Assembly (NCBI GenBank): GCA_036346225.1
Contig: JARFIW010000108.1
Span: 4,296,501-4,360,500, forward strand
DNA: 64,000 nt
From: Platerodrilus igneus
Lineage: Eukaryota; Arthropoda; Insecta; Coleoptera; Lycidae
Reading direction: 5' to 3'
The first letter of the stretch is position 1. Every line of letters begins with the position of its first letter. Made by a program: the position numbers and the translations under genes. Positions 45,690-57,116 of this stretch are shown here, in pieces. The notes beneath the pieces are model-generated. The model was not told the DNA's origin. It ran no database searches and saw nothing but the letters and a program-made list of their open reading frames with translations.

Positions 45690-46515
45690 ACATTAAAATA
45701 TGTCAACAGCTGCAGAAGTCGCGAGCCGACAATTTTTTGTTTTTTTTGTTTTTGTTCTATTCTTTTTGTATAGTATTCCTGAGAGTGCGTATGAGAAAAT
45801 TCCCCCTTGGCAACTAAAATACTCTTCCGCACAGAAGAAAGCATTCTTAACAAATAATAAAAGGAGACTATTTTGACTTCCACGGATATTTTCAAAAATT
45901 CAGGCTGTCTATTCTTATCTCCAGACGCACAGAAACACGATACAAAATAATTAAACAATACACAAAAAAGTTACAGCGCCCGCACGGAAGAAAATATTCC
46001 CCAAGAACTTGTCTAATATGTAAAAATTCATACGGTCACCAACTAAAACATTTTCCAAAAATTTAGCCTGCCCATTTTCATCTACACACCCAAGAACAAT
46101 ATAAAAAGTATCAGAGCAAAGAACGACATACAAAAGAGTTACAGCGCCAGCACTGATTTTTCTCCTATGCGGACGCTGTAACTTTTTGTGTTTTGTATTG
46201 TTCTAATTCTTTTGTCATATTCCTGGGCGTATGTGGATGAAAATGGGCAAGCTAAATTTTTGAAAATGACCTCTTGTTAGCCAAAATACTGTTCCGCACA
46301 GAAGATAGCATTCTTAATAAAAAATAATAAATGGGAAATGATTTGGCTGCCAAGAGCATTTTCAAAAATTCAGTCTGTCCATTCGTGTTTACCGACACAC
46401 ACCCACATACAGGTGCGTGCGCACACACGCACGCGCGCACACACACACAACACGCGCGCACGCACCTCCCCCGCACACACAGGAACACGATACAAAAAAA
46501 TTAGAACAATAAACA
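45690..46515. repeat. palindromic repeat family P, left block
   Basis: Alternating direct and inverted copies of a unit of about 170 bp. Direct copies start GTTACAGCGCCCGCACGG (45,970) and GTTACAGCGCCAGC (46,138); the inverted copy is centred at 46,138-46,182 (arms GTTACAGCGCCAGC and GCGGACGCTGTAAC). Arms extend through CAAAAATTTAGCCTGCCCAT TTTCATC and its complement to about 46,050-46,262. Also shared are CTTCCGCACAGAAGA and ATTCTTAA.AAATAATAAA. Class unknown, no ORF. Confidence 0.8.
46411..46467. repeat. alternating purine-pyrimidine hairpin
   Basis: Perfect 11-bp inverted arms AGGTGCGTGCG (46,411-46,421) and CGCACGCACCT (46,457-46,467) around a CA/CG-rich loop. The whole stretch alternates purine and pyrimidine, favourable for Z-DNA or cruciform extrusion. 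Confidence 0.75.
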
Positions 46516-46709
46516 ATACACAAAAAAGACCTTCGTCAGAGCAAGACGTGTTTACGAGCTCTCCGCGAATATCAGTTTGTATCTTTTTAAATATTTAGTA
46601 TATTACCAACGCAATAAGAATTACTAAAAGTTACAGCGTAAATAATTGGTTAATCCGTAAAATGAGTGTAACAATCACTTATATATTATAAAGAAATTGA
46701 ACTTTTGGA

Positions 46710-47447
46710 GTGCTTCCGGCTGTCAAGTGCCACGTTTCAGCCACTACTTCCCAACACGCACCACCTACTAATCCGCCTCCTAAACTCATCACTCTCAAAC
46801 CGACATCCTCTGATACAACCCCATCCCAGCTTCTTAATATTGTGAAATAAAACCTGCGACCATCCTTATCAGACCTGTCAATCTGTAGTATCCGCCCTTC
46901 TAGAACCGCCGTAACCATCCGCACTGATAAACCTTCTGACGTCGATATAATTTCCAACCTAAATCAACAAATCTGTTCTGTCCACGTTCCATAACCCAGA
47001 CAACCCCAACTGATAATATTTGACATAGACCGAGACTTACCCACTCCAGACACTCTTTCCCTCCTTTACCAGCAAAACTCCCTTCAACACCTCATTCCCG
47101 AAAATGAATTCGGTTCCGAAGCATCTGTAGCCATACGCCACCACAGATCCGACTCCTACGATAACCTCAACCTTATCGTTTCTCCCAGGCTCCGAACGAT
47201 CTTAACACAAGATGCTACAACTGCCAACGCTTTGGACACTCAGGCAAGGTCTGTCGATCAGCAACCACCTGTGGTCACTGTGCTCAAGAACACACCTTAA
47301 AATCGTGTCCTAGCCAATCCTCACAACTCATCTGTTCCAACTGCCAACGCATTAATCGCCCCCATAACCACTCTGTAACCAGCCCTGATTGTCCCGTGTA
47401 CAAACAATCCTTAGAAATATCTAAAGTACGTACTGACTATGACTACT
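46710..47447 (+). pseudogene. LINE E ORF1 (gag-like, zinc knuckles)
   Basis: One frame reads PPPKLITLKPTSSDTTPSQL, then TAVTIRTDKPSDVDIISNLN and LPTPDTLSLLYQQ. A second frame at 47,210-47,390 has CYNCQRFGHSGKVC and CGHCAQEHTLKSC, then CSNCQRINRPHNHSV, consecutive CCHC-type knuckles. It ends at a stop near 47,447. A nucleic-acid-binding RNP protein is inferred from the knuckles. Confidence 0.8.
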
Positions 47448-47479
47448 AATCCCACCACGCAATTTCCTACATATCAGTT

Positions 47480-48290
47480 ATTCAAGTCAACCTCCACTAC
47501 TCCCGCTCCGCAACACTTGGACTTGCCCATGTTCTTACCGTATGAAAAATATCCTTAGCTGTTCTTCAAGAACCTTACCTTATAAACAACAAAATTCCCA
47601 ACCTACCACCGTATACTAGATCCCTTATTCACCCACATCCACTAGAACCTAATCTAACAGCAGATATTATCATCAACAACCCCCAAATAGATGCATCCCT
47701 TATCCTCTCCCACTCTACTCCACAAGTGCTGACTGCTGAACTACACTGGAAGACTGGCACTATCTATATTATCTCAGCTTACTTTCAATATAACAAAAAC
47801 ATTCAGACATACTTACAACAACTGGACAACACTTTACAAACCCTTAAACACAAACTGACACATGTGTGCAGACGCTAACGCACATTCTACGTTATGGTAT
47901 AAAGACAAAGGCACCCTCCTTATAGATTTTATCCTACAACACAACTTATCCATCCTAAATACTCCATCAAACATTCCAACCTGGTAATTTTTAAACCATA
48001 GCTCCAATATTGACGTTACCCTCGTCACCCCATCAGTCCGTAATTTAATTGACTCCTGGAATATATCCCACCTATATATCCCACAATCCAATAACATTCA
48101 ACATCCTTCCCAACCTCCCACCACGCCAATTCCACAAATTGTGATCCTATAACACAAATAAAGCAGACCGGCTCCGCTTCCTGAAATCCCCGAGAAACCA
48201 CATCTCTAACCCTCAACCTGCCTTACCATAAAGTTCCCATCCAGCCCTACTCGCAAACTCCATTGTTCAAAATATCCATCGTGCCGCATC
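47480..48290 (+). pseudogene. LINE E endonuclease
   Basis: IIQVNLHYSRSATLGLAHVL and ISLAVLQEPYL (47,480-47,580) are the QxNLxxSxxAT and QEPY signature of APE-type LINE endonucleases. Further on, ILSHSTPQVLTAELHWKTGT and IISAYFQYNKNI; near 47,865 CADANAHSTLWY, the Asp/Asn/His catalytic segment. Later STLNTPSNIPTW and IDVTLVTPSV resemble the NxxxPTW...D.TL block. Frameshifts lie near 47,860 and 47,985. Confidence 0.82.
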
Positions 48291-49800
48291 CACTACCATC
48301 CCAATAAGATACCACACTACTCGCACGACATCCTGGTGGATTCCTACATTAAAAGACACAAGACGACGCCTAAACGCCCTACGACACAAAATACAATGAC
48401 TACGCAGTCTAGCTTTTCCAAATGACCACACGGCACTATTAAGCACACAATATGGACAATTGCGATCAAGTTTTAAAAGTTCCATGTACGAGGCTAAGAA
48501 GAACTATCTACGAAATATTGTCGACCACCCCAATGCCGATCCCTGGAAAACTTATCGCACGTTAGTAAAATCCCCTCCAAATCAAATACTAACTACGCCA
48601 TATCACTCCAAAACCCCACCATCCAAAATACTTTATCCCTCCTATTAAACACTATAATTCCTCCTACTTCTATGGATATTCCTTCCTTCCAACAAGATCA
48701 AATCATCTCCAATTGCAAAACCCCTCCTAACACACCTCCAGATGATATCCTTGACACCAACTTTCTTGACTCCATTGTTTCCAAATTAAACCCACATAAA
48801 TCTCCATGTCCTGATAACATCACAAACACCATCATAAAAATCATGGCCAGTAATCCGTCAACCTATCATCCAACTATTCCAAAAATGCCTAACCACCGGT
48901 ATCTTTCCTGACATCTTTAAACGTGCTAACATCACCTTACTACTGAAACCTGCAAAACCCCCTGAAGACCCATGTTCCTACCGTCCAATTGCCCTTCTTT
49001 TATCCATCGGTTAAACTCCTTGAAAAACTGATCCTACAAAAACTCTGATCACGCATCGAAAATTACTCCCTGATTTCCCACAACCAACACTGTTTCCGCC
49101 AAGGTCACAGCGCACAACAAACAATCTTTTCCTTAATCTCCAACGTCCGATCATCACAATCCAAATACGTCATAGCAATTTTCCTTGATTTTCACTCCGC
49201 CTTTGATCTCATTTGGTGGCCCAATGTCCTGAACCAACTCAAAATACTGAATTTCCCCTCCAAGATATATAAAATCATCTAATCATACCTATCTTCCCGA
49301 ACAGCAAGCCTCCGTACAAACTACTTTTCCACTACTGTCCCTAACACAAGTCTGTCCTCAAGGATCTATTCGTTCACCAACCCTTTGGAACCTACCCATT
49401 AACCCTCTCCTTGACCTTAATATTCTAAATACAGATACCTTCGCCTATACAGACGACCTTACGTTCCTCATTCACGGAAACTCCCGCATCCAACTACAAT
49501 CCACTGCAAATATTTTAATCCAACATACCGAACAATGGTCAATCCTAAATAAGCAACCTATCTTCCCTACTATATTCAAAATGTTACCTTCTAAAAGGCT
49601 TCCTTGACCTCCGCCACAGTCCTACTATCCATTTCCTAGGAACACCCTTAACCTTCTCTGAATCTGTCTCCTGCCTCGGTATCCATTTAGAAACCCGTCT
49701 GAAGATGCACAGCCACCTCCAAAAAATCCGTTCAAAAACCTAGTTAATCCTGCACAACATTCAGCAATCCGTATCAAAATCAATCCAACTTGCCTTACCA
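48291..49800 (+). pseudogene. LINE E reverse transcriptase
   Basis: Pieces in order: LRSSFKSSMYEAKKNYLRNI (48,450-48,520), FLDSIVSKLNPHKSPCPDNI (48,760-48,820), GIFPDIFKRANITLLLKPAK then SYRPIALLLSIG (48,898-49,010), NQHCFRQGHSAQQTI, FLDFHSAFDLIWW (motif A, Asp kept, about 49,180), and AYTDDLTFLIHG (YTDD catalytic box, about 49,443). At least five frame changes are needed, so it is inactive. Confidence 0.87.
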
Positions 49801-49833
49801 AGAAAACTAATCCTGAACAATATCATTGTCCCC

Positions 49834-50451
49834 ATGGTCCGCTACGCTGTTGACTCTTGGTACCTCCCTCACAACCCCACATTCTCGCAGAATACTAAAC
49901 TCAATCATATGTCCTTATCTGTTATACGTCTCTCGAGCCTTTCGAACCACCTCCACTGCCTCTCTATACACAATATTAAAATTCCCTCCTTAGAAATCCA
50001 ATTACATCATTTCGTGCAAACCCGCAATCTAAAATTCTTTCGTCCGATCCACCTCCATAACGAAACACTATCCCCAGAAACGCACCGCACAATTCCTACT
50101 TCCGATCCTAAGACCCGTATCTACAACTCCCTCTTTCACTCCTGGCAAGAATCATGGTCCTACTCCGATACCGGCAGATACACTCACCAAATATTTCTTA
50201 TCATTACCGACATTCCCACTCACATACAAAATTCCAGCCGTACAACTATCCAATTCCTAACTGGTCATGGAAAATTTCGATCCAAACTACACTCCTTCCA
50301 CCTAACACCCTCTCCTCTATGTCCATGCAATCTTGATTCCTCCGAAATCCCAGAACATCTACTATACCATTGCCCCGCCTTCACTCCCATCCGAAATACT
50401 TTCAAAAAAATCATTCAACTCGACCTATTTTTCCCACTACCTGATTTTTAA
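49834..50451 (+). pseudogene. LINE E C-terminal domain
   Basis: 205-codon frame: MVRYAVDSWYLPHNPTFSQN, IHNIKIPSLEIQLHHFV, then RTTIQFLTGHGKFRSKLHSF and CPCNLDSSEIPEHLLYHCP, the CxC..H..C Cys/His signature that closes many LINE ORF2 proteins. Stops at 50,451. The longest open piece of LINE E. Confidence 0.85.
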
Positions 50452-50808
50452 TTCCTAATTACTAACTTTCCCCTTCCTTTACATGTCTTCCTACAAAAAA
50501 TTTTAAACGCTAAACCTGCTATACTCCCACCTTAGCCCCTAACCTGCGATCAAACACGAAAACAACAAGTTGATACCACAAGAGGCTCCGCCCCCCCTCC
50601 CCACCATGGATCAAGTTCTTGACGTCACCCGAAGGTAAAAGCGAGTCTGAGGAGACGACCATCCAAAACCGAATGAGCTTTAATTTATTTTGTCTTTCTT
50701 AATTGTTTATTTTCTTTTTATTTAACTTAGACTGTTCAAGCTAGGATGGGCCAATGGCCTAGGTACAGTTTAAAATAAAGAATATTCATACATACATACA
50801 CAAAAAAG

Positions 50809-51220
50809 TTATAATGTCCGCACGAAAGAATATATTGCTCAAAAACTTGAACATGCAAAACTACACACAGATATCAAAATAAAACATTTTTCAAAAATTG
50901 AGCCTATCCATTTTCATCTGCACACACCTACGAACAAAATACAAATAGTATGAGAATAAGGAACAGTACACAAAAAAAATTACAGCGCCCACATGGGCGA
51001 AATCAGTCTTATAAAGAATGTTTTTCCTTTGCGGGTGCCGTAACTTTTTTGTTTATTTTTGATTTTGCTCATTTTTTTATCGTATTCCTGGGTGTATGTG
51101 GATGAAAATTGATAGGCTGAATTTTTGAAACAGCCCTTTTGGCAGCCGCAATAACTGTTCCGCACAGAAGAAAAAATTCTTAAATAATAATAAAAGGACA
51201 ATGTTGTGGTTGCCAAGGGC
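50809..51220. repeat. palindromic repeat family P, right block
   Basis: Continues the left block once LINE E is disregarded. Direct copies start near 50,808 (GTTATAATGTCCGCACG) and 50,980 (ATTACAGCGCCCACATGGGC). An inverted arm is GCGGGTGCCGTAACTTTTTT (51,031-51,050), followed by TATTCCTGGGTGTATGTGGA TGAAAATTG and CTGTTCCGCACAGAAGA. Confidence 0.8.
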
Positions 51221-51269
51221 ATTGGCCGTGCGCATTGGCCGCGCGTGTCCTTGCCGGGTTGTGTAAGCT

Positions 51270-53400
51270 TTGTTAGAAGAAAGACGTATTTCCACGTTGC
51301 TGGAAAATCCAGAACGTGAAGTTTATTCCGAAACCTAAAAAGGCGCATGAGTCAGACCCTGGCAACTATAGTCTAATTAGCTTGCTACCGGTACTGGAGA
51401 AAGCTCTAGATCGAGTCATGACCACGTGGTGCGAGACAACGGCGATTTTAATAAGCAACAATTTGGATTTGCAGAGGGCAAGTCGGCTTTTGATGCGCTA
51501 GAGTTCGTAGTTGAAGAAATCAAGCAGGCAAAGGAGTATGTGATGCTGCCTGGTGGCCATCTATCGTTTGAGAGTTGGAACGCTGGGATTGTTCACGAAA
51601 CCTGATGTCATTGGTCAAGAGTTTTTTCACGGCGCAATTGGCACAGGTTGAAATCCCTCTGGAAATTGTATCGCGGGTAGTGGAAAGGGAATGTCCGCAA
51701 GGATCATACTCTGGTCCCACATTCTGAAAATTGTCATATGAGAGCATTTTTAGGGTCAAAATGCACAAAAAGGGCGCGCTATTGTTGGGTTTGCGTATGA
51801 CACGCTTTTCATTATCAGGTTGAGATTGTTAATGAAGATGCGAACGAAATTGAATGAGGCGTTAAACAGGTTGCACGAATAGTCACGAGAGCTCGATGTC
51901 GGAGGCGCTTTATTTCGGAACCAAACCGGGATAGCTTTCCTCTACACTGGAGCTAGAAGCCATCACATACCTCGGCGTCTAGATAACAAATTGAAGTGGA
52001 AGTCGTATGTGCATTTTGTCTAAAGCAAGAGCAGCGAGATAACGAACAGAATGGCGGCGGCAGTAAAGATACACTGGGGATTCAGAGGCGATTCCTTAAG
52101 GACGGTCTACGCATGAACAACCCAACGGGCAATATTGTGTGCGACGTCTGTTTGGGCGGAGGGTTACAAGGTCAGGGAAATGCGGCAATTGACAATTCAG
52201 CGCATAGCGGCGTTCAATGTGGCGAGGGCGTACAGGACCACATTCACGGAGGCAGTCTTGGTGATAAGCAGAACTTTCCCAATAGAATTAGTCGTCAAGG
52301 AGATTACAGATCGAAGAATTGTAAATATAGGGAAAGGACGGCAAGTCGTTGAGATTCTTGGCTTTATAAATAGGGAGATTGAGAGGAAAATCATTATTTC
52401 TGAATTAAGGCATCCGGCCAATGTCAAAGGGATTGAGTTTGTCGAAGACGATGAAAACAGATGGGATCAGGATTTTATACGGATGGCTCGCAAATGGACG
52501 ATGGGCAGGTAGGAACGGCACTCGTTATATATAAGAAAAGTGTTCCTATTCCAAACTAAATTTGCTAATTGGAGCACAATTTTTCATTGCGAGTTGGTAG
52601 TTATAAGAGAAGCTATAGAGTACGTCATCAACCATTTGGGCATAAGTGGGTAATCTATCATTAGCGATAGCAAATCGGCTCTGAATACTCTGGAAAATAT
52701 GAACACTTCAGCAGATCTTCAAGCGGACGTCGGTGGGATAGCGGACGTGGCACTTGGGTTTCGGGATTTGAAGTTCTATTGGGTTAGGTGGTATGATGGC
52801 AATCGAAGAAACAACAGAGAGATGAGCAGGCCAAACAGGAGTTTTTTACATCGTTATTTTCGGTATTAAGATAGCTAATTAAGAAAAAGCTGCGAGAAAG
52901 GTTAATACGACGGAGTGAAGAGACGTGAAACAACCCTGCCACGGGTAGGTCGACACACAAATTTATACCGAGCATAGAAGCTAGCGATTAGTTGGAGGTG
53001 AAGTTCGATCATAAGATGGTGCAGGTAGTAACGGCACGGGGCTCTGAAAGTCTACCTGCGAAGATTCGGATTGACCGAGAACGACGCTGCGAATCCGGCG
53101 AGGGTGCAGAAAGCGCCGAGCACGTGCTATTTGACTGCCCACTAGAGATGACGGACAGGAAACTAGCTTCCGAGGCACTAATATGGCCCAAGAGCTTGGA
53201 AGAAGTCCAAGAAATGACTAATCAGAAGGTACTCTGGGTAGCCTTAAAGGAATTGCCGGAAGAGTGGCGAAACTGGACGCCTGAATTTTGAGGTAGGAGG
53301 TAGTTTAGTTTAAAAGACTTGCCTTAAATTTATTTTATGGCACGATTTAACTTAATTTACAGAAAGAAATATACAAACAAAACCCAAAAAGAAAACACCT
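51270..53400 (+). mobile_element. family R LINE, plus-strand copy, 5' truncated
   Basis: Starts inside the RT (KFIPKPKKAHESDPGNYSLI) and runs to the 3' UTR shared with 11,440-11,572. Markers: RECPQGSYSGP near 51,690, AITYLGV near 51,965, CATSVWAEGYKVREMRQLTI (52,135) and GFINREIERKIIISELRHPA ahead of RNase H (52,365). The RNase H (52,513-52,900) is badly frameshifted. The 3' end is A-rich near 53,400. Single copy here, with no tandem amplification. Confidence 0.85.
52992..53291 (+). pseudogene. family R LINE C-terminus
   Basis: 99-codon frame: MEVKFDHKMVQVVTARGSES, then AEHVLFDCPLEMTDRKLASE and IWPKSLEEVQEMTNQKVLW, WRNWTPEF, stop at 53,291. Aligns with 11,959-11,573. LVTGHG is changed to VVTARG. 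Upstream, NNPATGRSTHKFIPSIEASD precedes a stop. Confidence 0.85.
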
Positions 53401-53409
53401 AAATATCTA

Positions 53410-53605
53410 CATATGCACGATGAAATTCACAGTAAATCAATCAGTCTTATCTAAACGCACGGAACAAAACACCTGGTATTAAATGAAAACTTCAAACATG
53501 GGGCTAATAAATAATGAAACTAAATCAGGAAACCTAACTAACTTAAATCAGTCAAATAAACCAACTAAACTAGAGTGAAACCACGCCTCCCCCGAGGACT
53601 TAAAA
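53410..53605 (-). mobile_element. gypsy LTR fragment
   Basis: Reverse complement starts after a purine run (CGGGGGAGGCG) with TGGTTTCACTCTAGTTTAG and runs to TTTCATCGTGCATATG. Matches 9,955-10,165. Directly downstream of the pol pseudogene, as a 3' LTR should be, and cut by the 3' end of the family R LINE. Confidence 0.6.
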
Positions 53606-54618
53606 GTAATAGTTTGCAGTTTCATGTTCATATAAGTAGCGATCGACACTTTTTATAGCAGGCGCGTCTCCATTTGGATTGTATCCACACACCAAAATCT
53701 GGATCCCGTTTTCTGGAACAGTACCTCTAGTATATTTCTTACTACCATCTAATCCAACCCATCGAGCCTATGATCTTGGGTTTGGCCAACGTCGTGTCTC
53801 AAAATTTGTTCATCTAACCCTTGAAGTCCACTAGCGCTTTTTACAATCCTGGTAATTTGACCTACCAGTAAGCTGTTGCTTAGTCATCAAGTATTAGATG
53901 CGCCAATATTGCACCTTTAGCCGCATGGTCTTTCCAAGCTCTCGCCCACGATGTCATCTCCAAACTCAAAATCACAAAGTGTACGTATTACGGGTCCGAG
54001 CATAGCACATTCAGATGTCTCTCCGGTCCGATGCTTTCACAAACCGAAAACCGATAGGCCAATAAAAATAGATGTAAATATTGGCCCCAGTCTCTTTGAT
54101 GTTGAGAGACCACCTTCGAAATGTATTTGCTCAAGGTGCGGTTCATGCGCCCTGCAATATCATCCAACTGCGCATGCAATGGTCTAATCTTCAGCAACAG
54201 ACAAACTTCTTGAAATAACGCTGACGCAAAATTTCTGCTCTGATCGGCGTGCAACTGCATAGCAACTCCAAAACGTCAGAACAGTTTTTTTACCAGCACG
54301 TCAGCGAGGGTTGCAGCTTCTTGGTTTAATATAGCATACGCTTCGGTCCACTTCGTAACATAGTCCATGGCTACCAAGATGTACTTATCGGTATCGTGGA
54401 GTGGACCGGTAATATCGATTACCACCCTCTCAAAGAGGTGCTTCCCACGTTGTATTGTCGCATTGGAGCCTTAAAGTTTTCCAATGGTGGACAGCAGACA
54501 CTTGCGGCACCACTCTTTTACATTGTCCTTGCAGCCTACCCACTACGCTTTGGCTCAGACTTTCTCCAGTCTTTGTAACACTGTACCTGTCCTCCCGAGA
54601 TCTTATTATGCAGATGTC
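53606..54618 (-). pseudogene. Ty3/gypsy integrase region, decayed
   Basis: The 90-codon frame 54,260-53,988 begins MQLHADQSRNFASALFQEVC and continues MNRTLSKYISKVVSQHQRDW, which is integrase catalytic core (D of the HxDQGxxF segment) and the following helix. Other frames at 54,600-54,300 correspond to the zinc-binding end and the first core strands. 53,606-53,980 is the pol tail or 3' internal region shared with 19,170-20,430. Integrase joins cDNA to the genome. Stops and frameshifts make it inactive. Confidence 0.78.
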
Positions 54619-55521
54619 TTAAAACCTCGGACACTCGGTTTTTAGAAACGACCACTTGAAACGTATGCACGATCCATCTCTATCGTCCAAGAATCGCTCC
54701 AAGATTCCATTATGTACTTTCACGGAATCCCATTGTGTCCAGTACGAATTCAGGGAGCGACTCAACGGGCTAATGCCCTGCCAAGATAGTTGTTCTCCTT
54801 TGGCTTTCCAACTCAAAATTGGTTGACTGCGGAAGTCAATGCAGAACCCATAGCAATTGAATTTTTTACTAGGACAATATGACTGGAGCAGGGACTAGTG
54901 AAAGGTTGGACAACTCCGAGAAGAAGCATCTCGTCGAGTACGGAATGGGCTATCTTAGGAAGAGGAGGGGGAGATAAGATAATATCGTTATTTGATAGGT
55001 TCTGCGGATATACGGACATTGTGTTGAACTAAGGAAGTGCAACCAAGACCCGGGGGCTGTTTGAAAAAGGCAGTGGAGTGGAAATAAGGGAATTTAACTG
55101 ATCTCGTTGGGCGGGAGTAAGGTCGGACACAATGTAGACAGGATGATGACCAACGAGGGAGTAGAAGCAAAAGTCCATTGGCCATCACGAAAATTGGGAA
55201 CACATTGAACCGACTTCTAAAAGTCGGTACCCAGAATCAGTTAATGAGAAACTTCAGGAATCACAAAGGCATCTAGACTAGCGACTAAGCGACGAAACTT
55301 GAAAGAGTAATGGGGAGGGAAACGGAACTTAGGATGGTCTATTTAGAATTGTCACCCAAACTACCGAAAAATGAAGAGAAAGGTGTAGAAGAACGTAAGC
55401 GGTCCCAACCGGGACCACCAAGAATGGTACACGTGACTCCAGAGTTTTGAAGACCAGAAAAACAAATTCCGAAAATTTTGATGAATAGATATTGGACATT
55501 TGCCACCACTAATATTGGCAC
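54619..55521 (-). pseudogene. Ty3/gypsy protease and RT start, decayed
   Basis: Near 55,240-55,190 a frame has LILGTDF followed by RDGQWTF, the end of an aspartic protease. In 55,019-54,813 the frame reads VLDEMLLLGVVQPFTSPCSS then HIVLVK, the start of an RT domain (I..S.SPW.SP.VLV.K). The RT palm with its YxDD box and RNase H are missing, so about 1 kb of pol has been lost between here and the integrase. No gag or 5' LTR was found upstream. Confidence 0.65.
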
Positions 55522-56760
55522 ACACGAAGTCTAATAAGAACCAGAACTGATAATTCAGACCCTGGAAGGAAGAATCCGACGGTTTAATAGGTTCTCACAT
55601 TGCTATAATTTTCAAAAATCATTCAATTGCTCTAACGTTAGATATTAGGTGTTCGTGCTTTACACGAAACACTTTATTTACACTACCGTCGATTTAATTT
55701 TTACGGCATAACTCGAATTATACTAGCATTTAATAGCGTATTTATTAATTTACTTTATTAATTCTACTACGGAAAAGACAAAGAACACTGCCTTACGCAA
55801 TTGTTTAATTATATATTTCTACGCCATAATCGCCTAATATATCAATTAGACAATCATCCGAATCGCAGCACTAGAAAACTTAACAAGATTACAATCGATA
55901 AATGGAAAAATCACTTTAACTGTACGCTTTGGCACGGGTCATAAACGCTCTAAGAAACACGAAAGTATATCCAATTCAAGGGTTATAGACGACGCGTAAG
56001 GAGAGTTGCCTAGCTTTCACATAAAATTGTAAAAATTTAACACATCAATTAATACCGTGTAAAGATAAGCGAAACATAAATAACGTTGCAGAAACACGTA
56101 CATAGCTGATTGCAATATTTCCGAAAACAAATGTTCTGATAACTAAATACCACGTTGATAAATTTATTATAATCTTTAAGAAAGCGCACGTGGGTTATAA
56201 TAAAATACCAGCTGTTAATGCTATATTGAAATAGGAGAGATTTGCAGTATTTAATTTGATATTTAAATATTTTAATAAAAGCCCTACGGGTGAAGGATAA
56301 GCAATCGTTTATAAATATGCAAATGATTGTGAATTCAGTAAAGAATATAAAATTTTAATTAAGTACGAGAGAAAATATTTACAAACAGGGACAGCACGTA
56401 ACAAGGCATATATGATTTGGAATAGTTTGTTATATGTGGAATGAATCAATTTGCTTGAAAATGTTCATTTTTTAAAACGATTTTAATAATTTTGGAACAT
56501 TGATTGGTAATTACGTTCTGGAAAAACAAGCTGCTAAATTAAAAGAAAATCTGTTACGCTAAAACTTAAATCGATTTATTTTAAGTAATTTATAAGGACG
56601 CATATTTTTAATTTAAGAGTGAGAGTTGTATGTAAAAGTTAATCTGATTTAATTTTAAGGGTTTGGCAAACCTGCGATACGGGTTTTCGTCATTATCACA
56701 ATGTAACAATTGAACCTAACTGAATTTATTTTTCTTATTCTTGTTTTCTTATAGTACCGT
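55522..56760. other. unassigned AT-rich spacer
   Basis: Where the gypsy gag and 5' LTR would be expected, nothing recognisable remains. No repeats shared with the window. Confidence 0.4.
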
Positions 56761-56810
56761 AAGCGAGGTATAAGCGACACAAAGGACAGTTGGTAACGCT
56801 AATCTATAAT

Positions 56811-56910
56811 GTGCAAATTAGCGCGCCCATCTGTCAATGACGTCACACACTATGCAAATTATTACACGTAAATGACGAAATATGCAAAATTCATACAATG
56901 TATTATAAGA
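56811..56910 (+). promoter_or_regulatory. candidate promoter-like cluster (CRE, octamer, TATA)
   Basis: A palindromic CRE TGACGTCA at 56,838-56,845, an octamer ATGCAAAT at 56,852-56,859 with related GTGCAAATTA (56,811) and TATGCAAAAT (56,881), and a TATA-like TATTATAAGA at 56,901-56,910. It may belong to an LTR or a host promoter. No transcript start or downstream ORF confirms it. Confidence 0.3.
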
Positions 56911-56965
56911 AACCCCACACACGGGGAACTTACGTGAATATGTAAGCGTCTCACAGAATTACTTC

Positions 56966-57116
56966 CTTCAGGGTTGCTCGTGGCTCCCTACCGGATTATT
57001 TAAAGATGGCGGCTGCGGGCTTTCTTCAGGGTTGCTCCAGCTAGCGACTGTGGGGTTCCCTTCAGGAATATTTAGAGATGGTTCTCCGGGCTTCTTTCGG
57101 GATTATTTAAACATGG
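56966..57116 (+). repeat. short imperfect direct repeats
   Basis: CTTCAGGGTTGCTC at 56,966 and 57,024, and GGATTATTTAAAGATGG at 56,993 with GGATTATTTAAACATGG at 57,100 and a weaker GGAATATTTAGAGATGG between. They form a local two-to-three-copy repeat of roughly 50-60 bp, just downstream of the TATA-like cluster. Confidence 0.65.

Larger units (their letters stand above)
46529..50795 (+). mobile_element. LINE E: 4.27-kb non-LTR retrotransposon with 13-bp target duplication
   Basis: Flanked by ATACACAAAAAAG at 46,516-46,528 and 50,796-50,808. Starts ACCTTCGTCAGAGCAAGACG and ends TTTAAAATAAAGAATATTC followed by a CATA-type tail. Contains ORF1 with zinc knuckles, an endonuclease, an RT and a C-terminal Cys/His domain, with no RNase H seen. 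The length and both ends suggest a full-length insertion. All ORFs are broken. Strikingly C-rich on the coding strand compared with neighbours. Confidence 0.9.

Noticed and set aside
49834..50451. 205-codon frame considered as a host gene
   Set aside because: It ends in LTGHG and CPCN...EHLLYHCP motifs and lies downstream of the YTDD box of LINE E.
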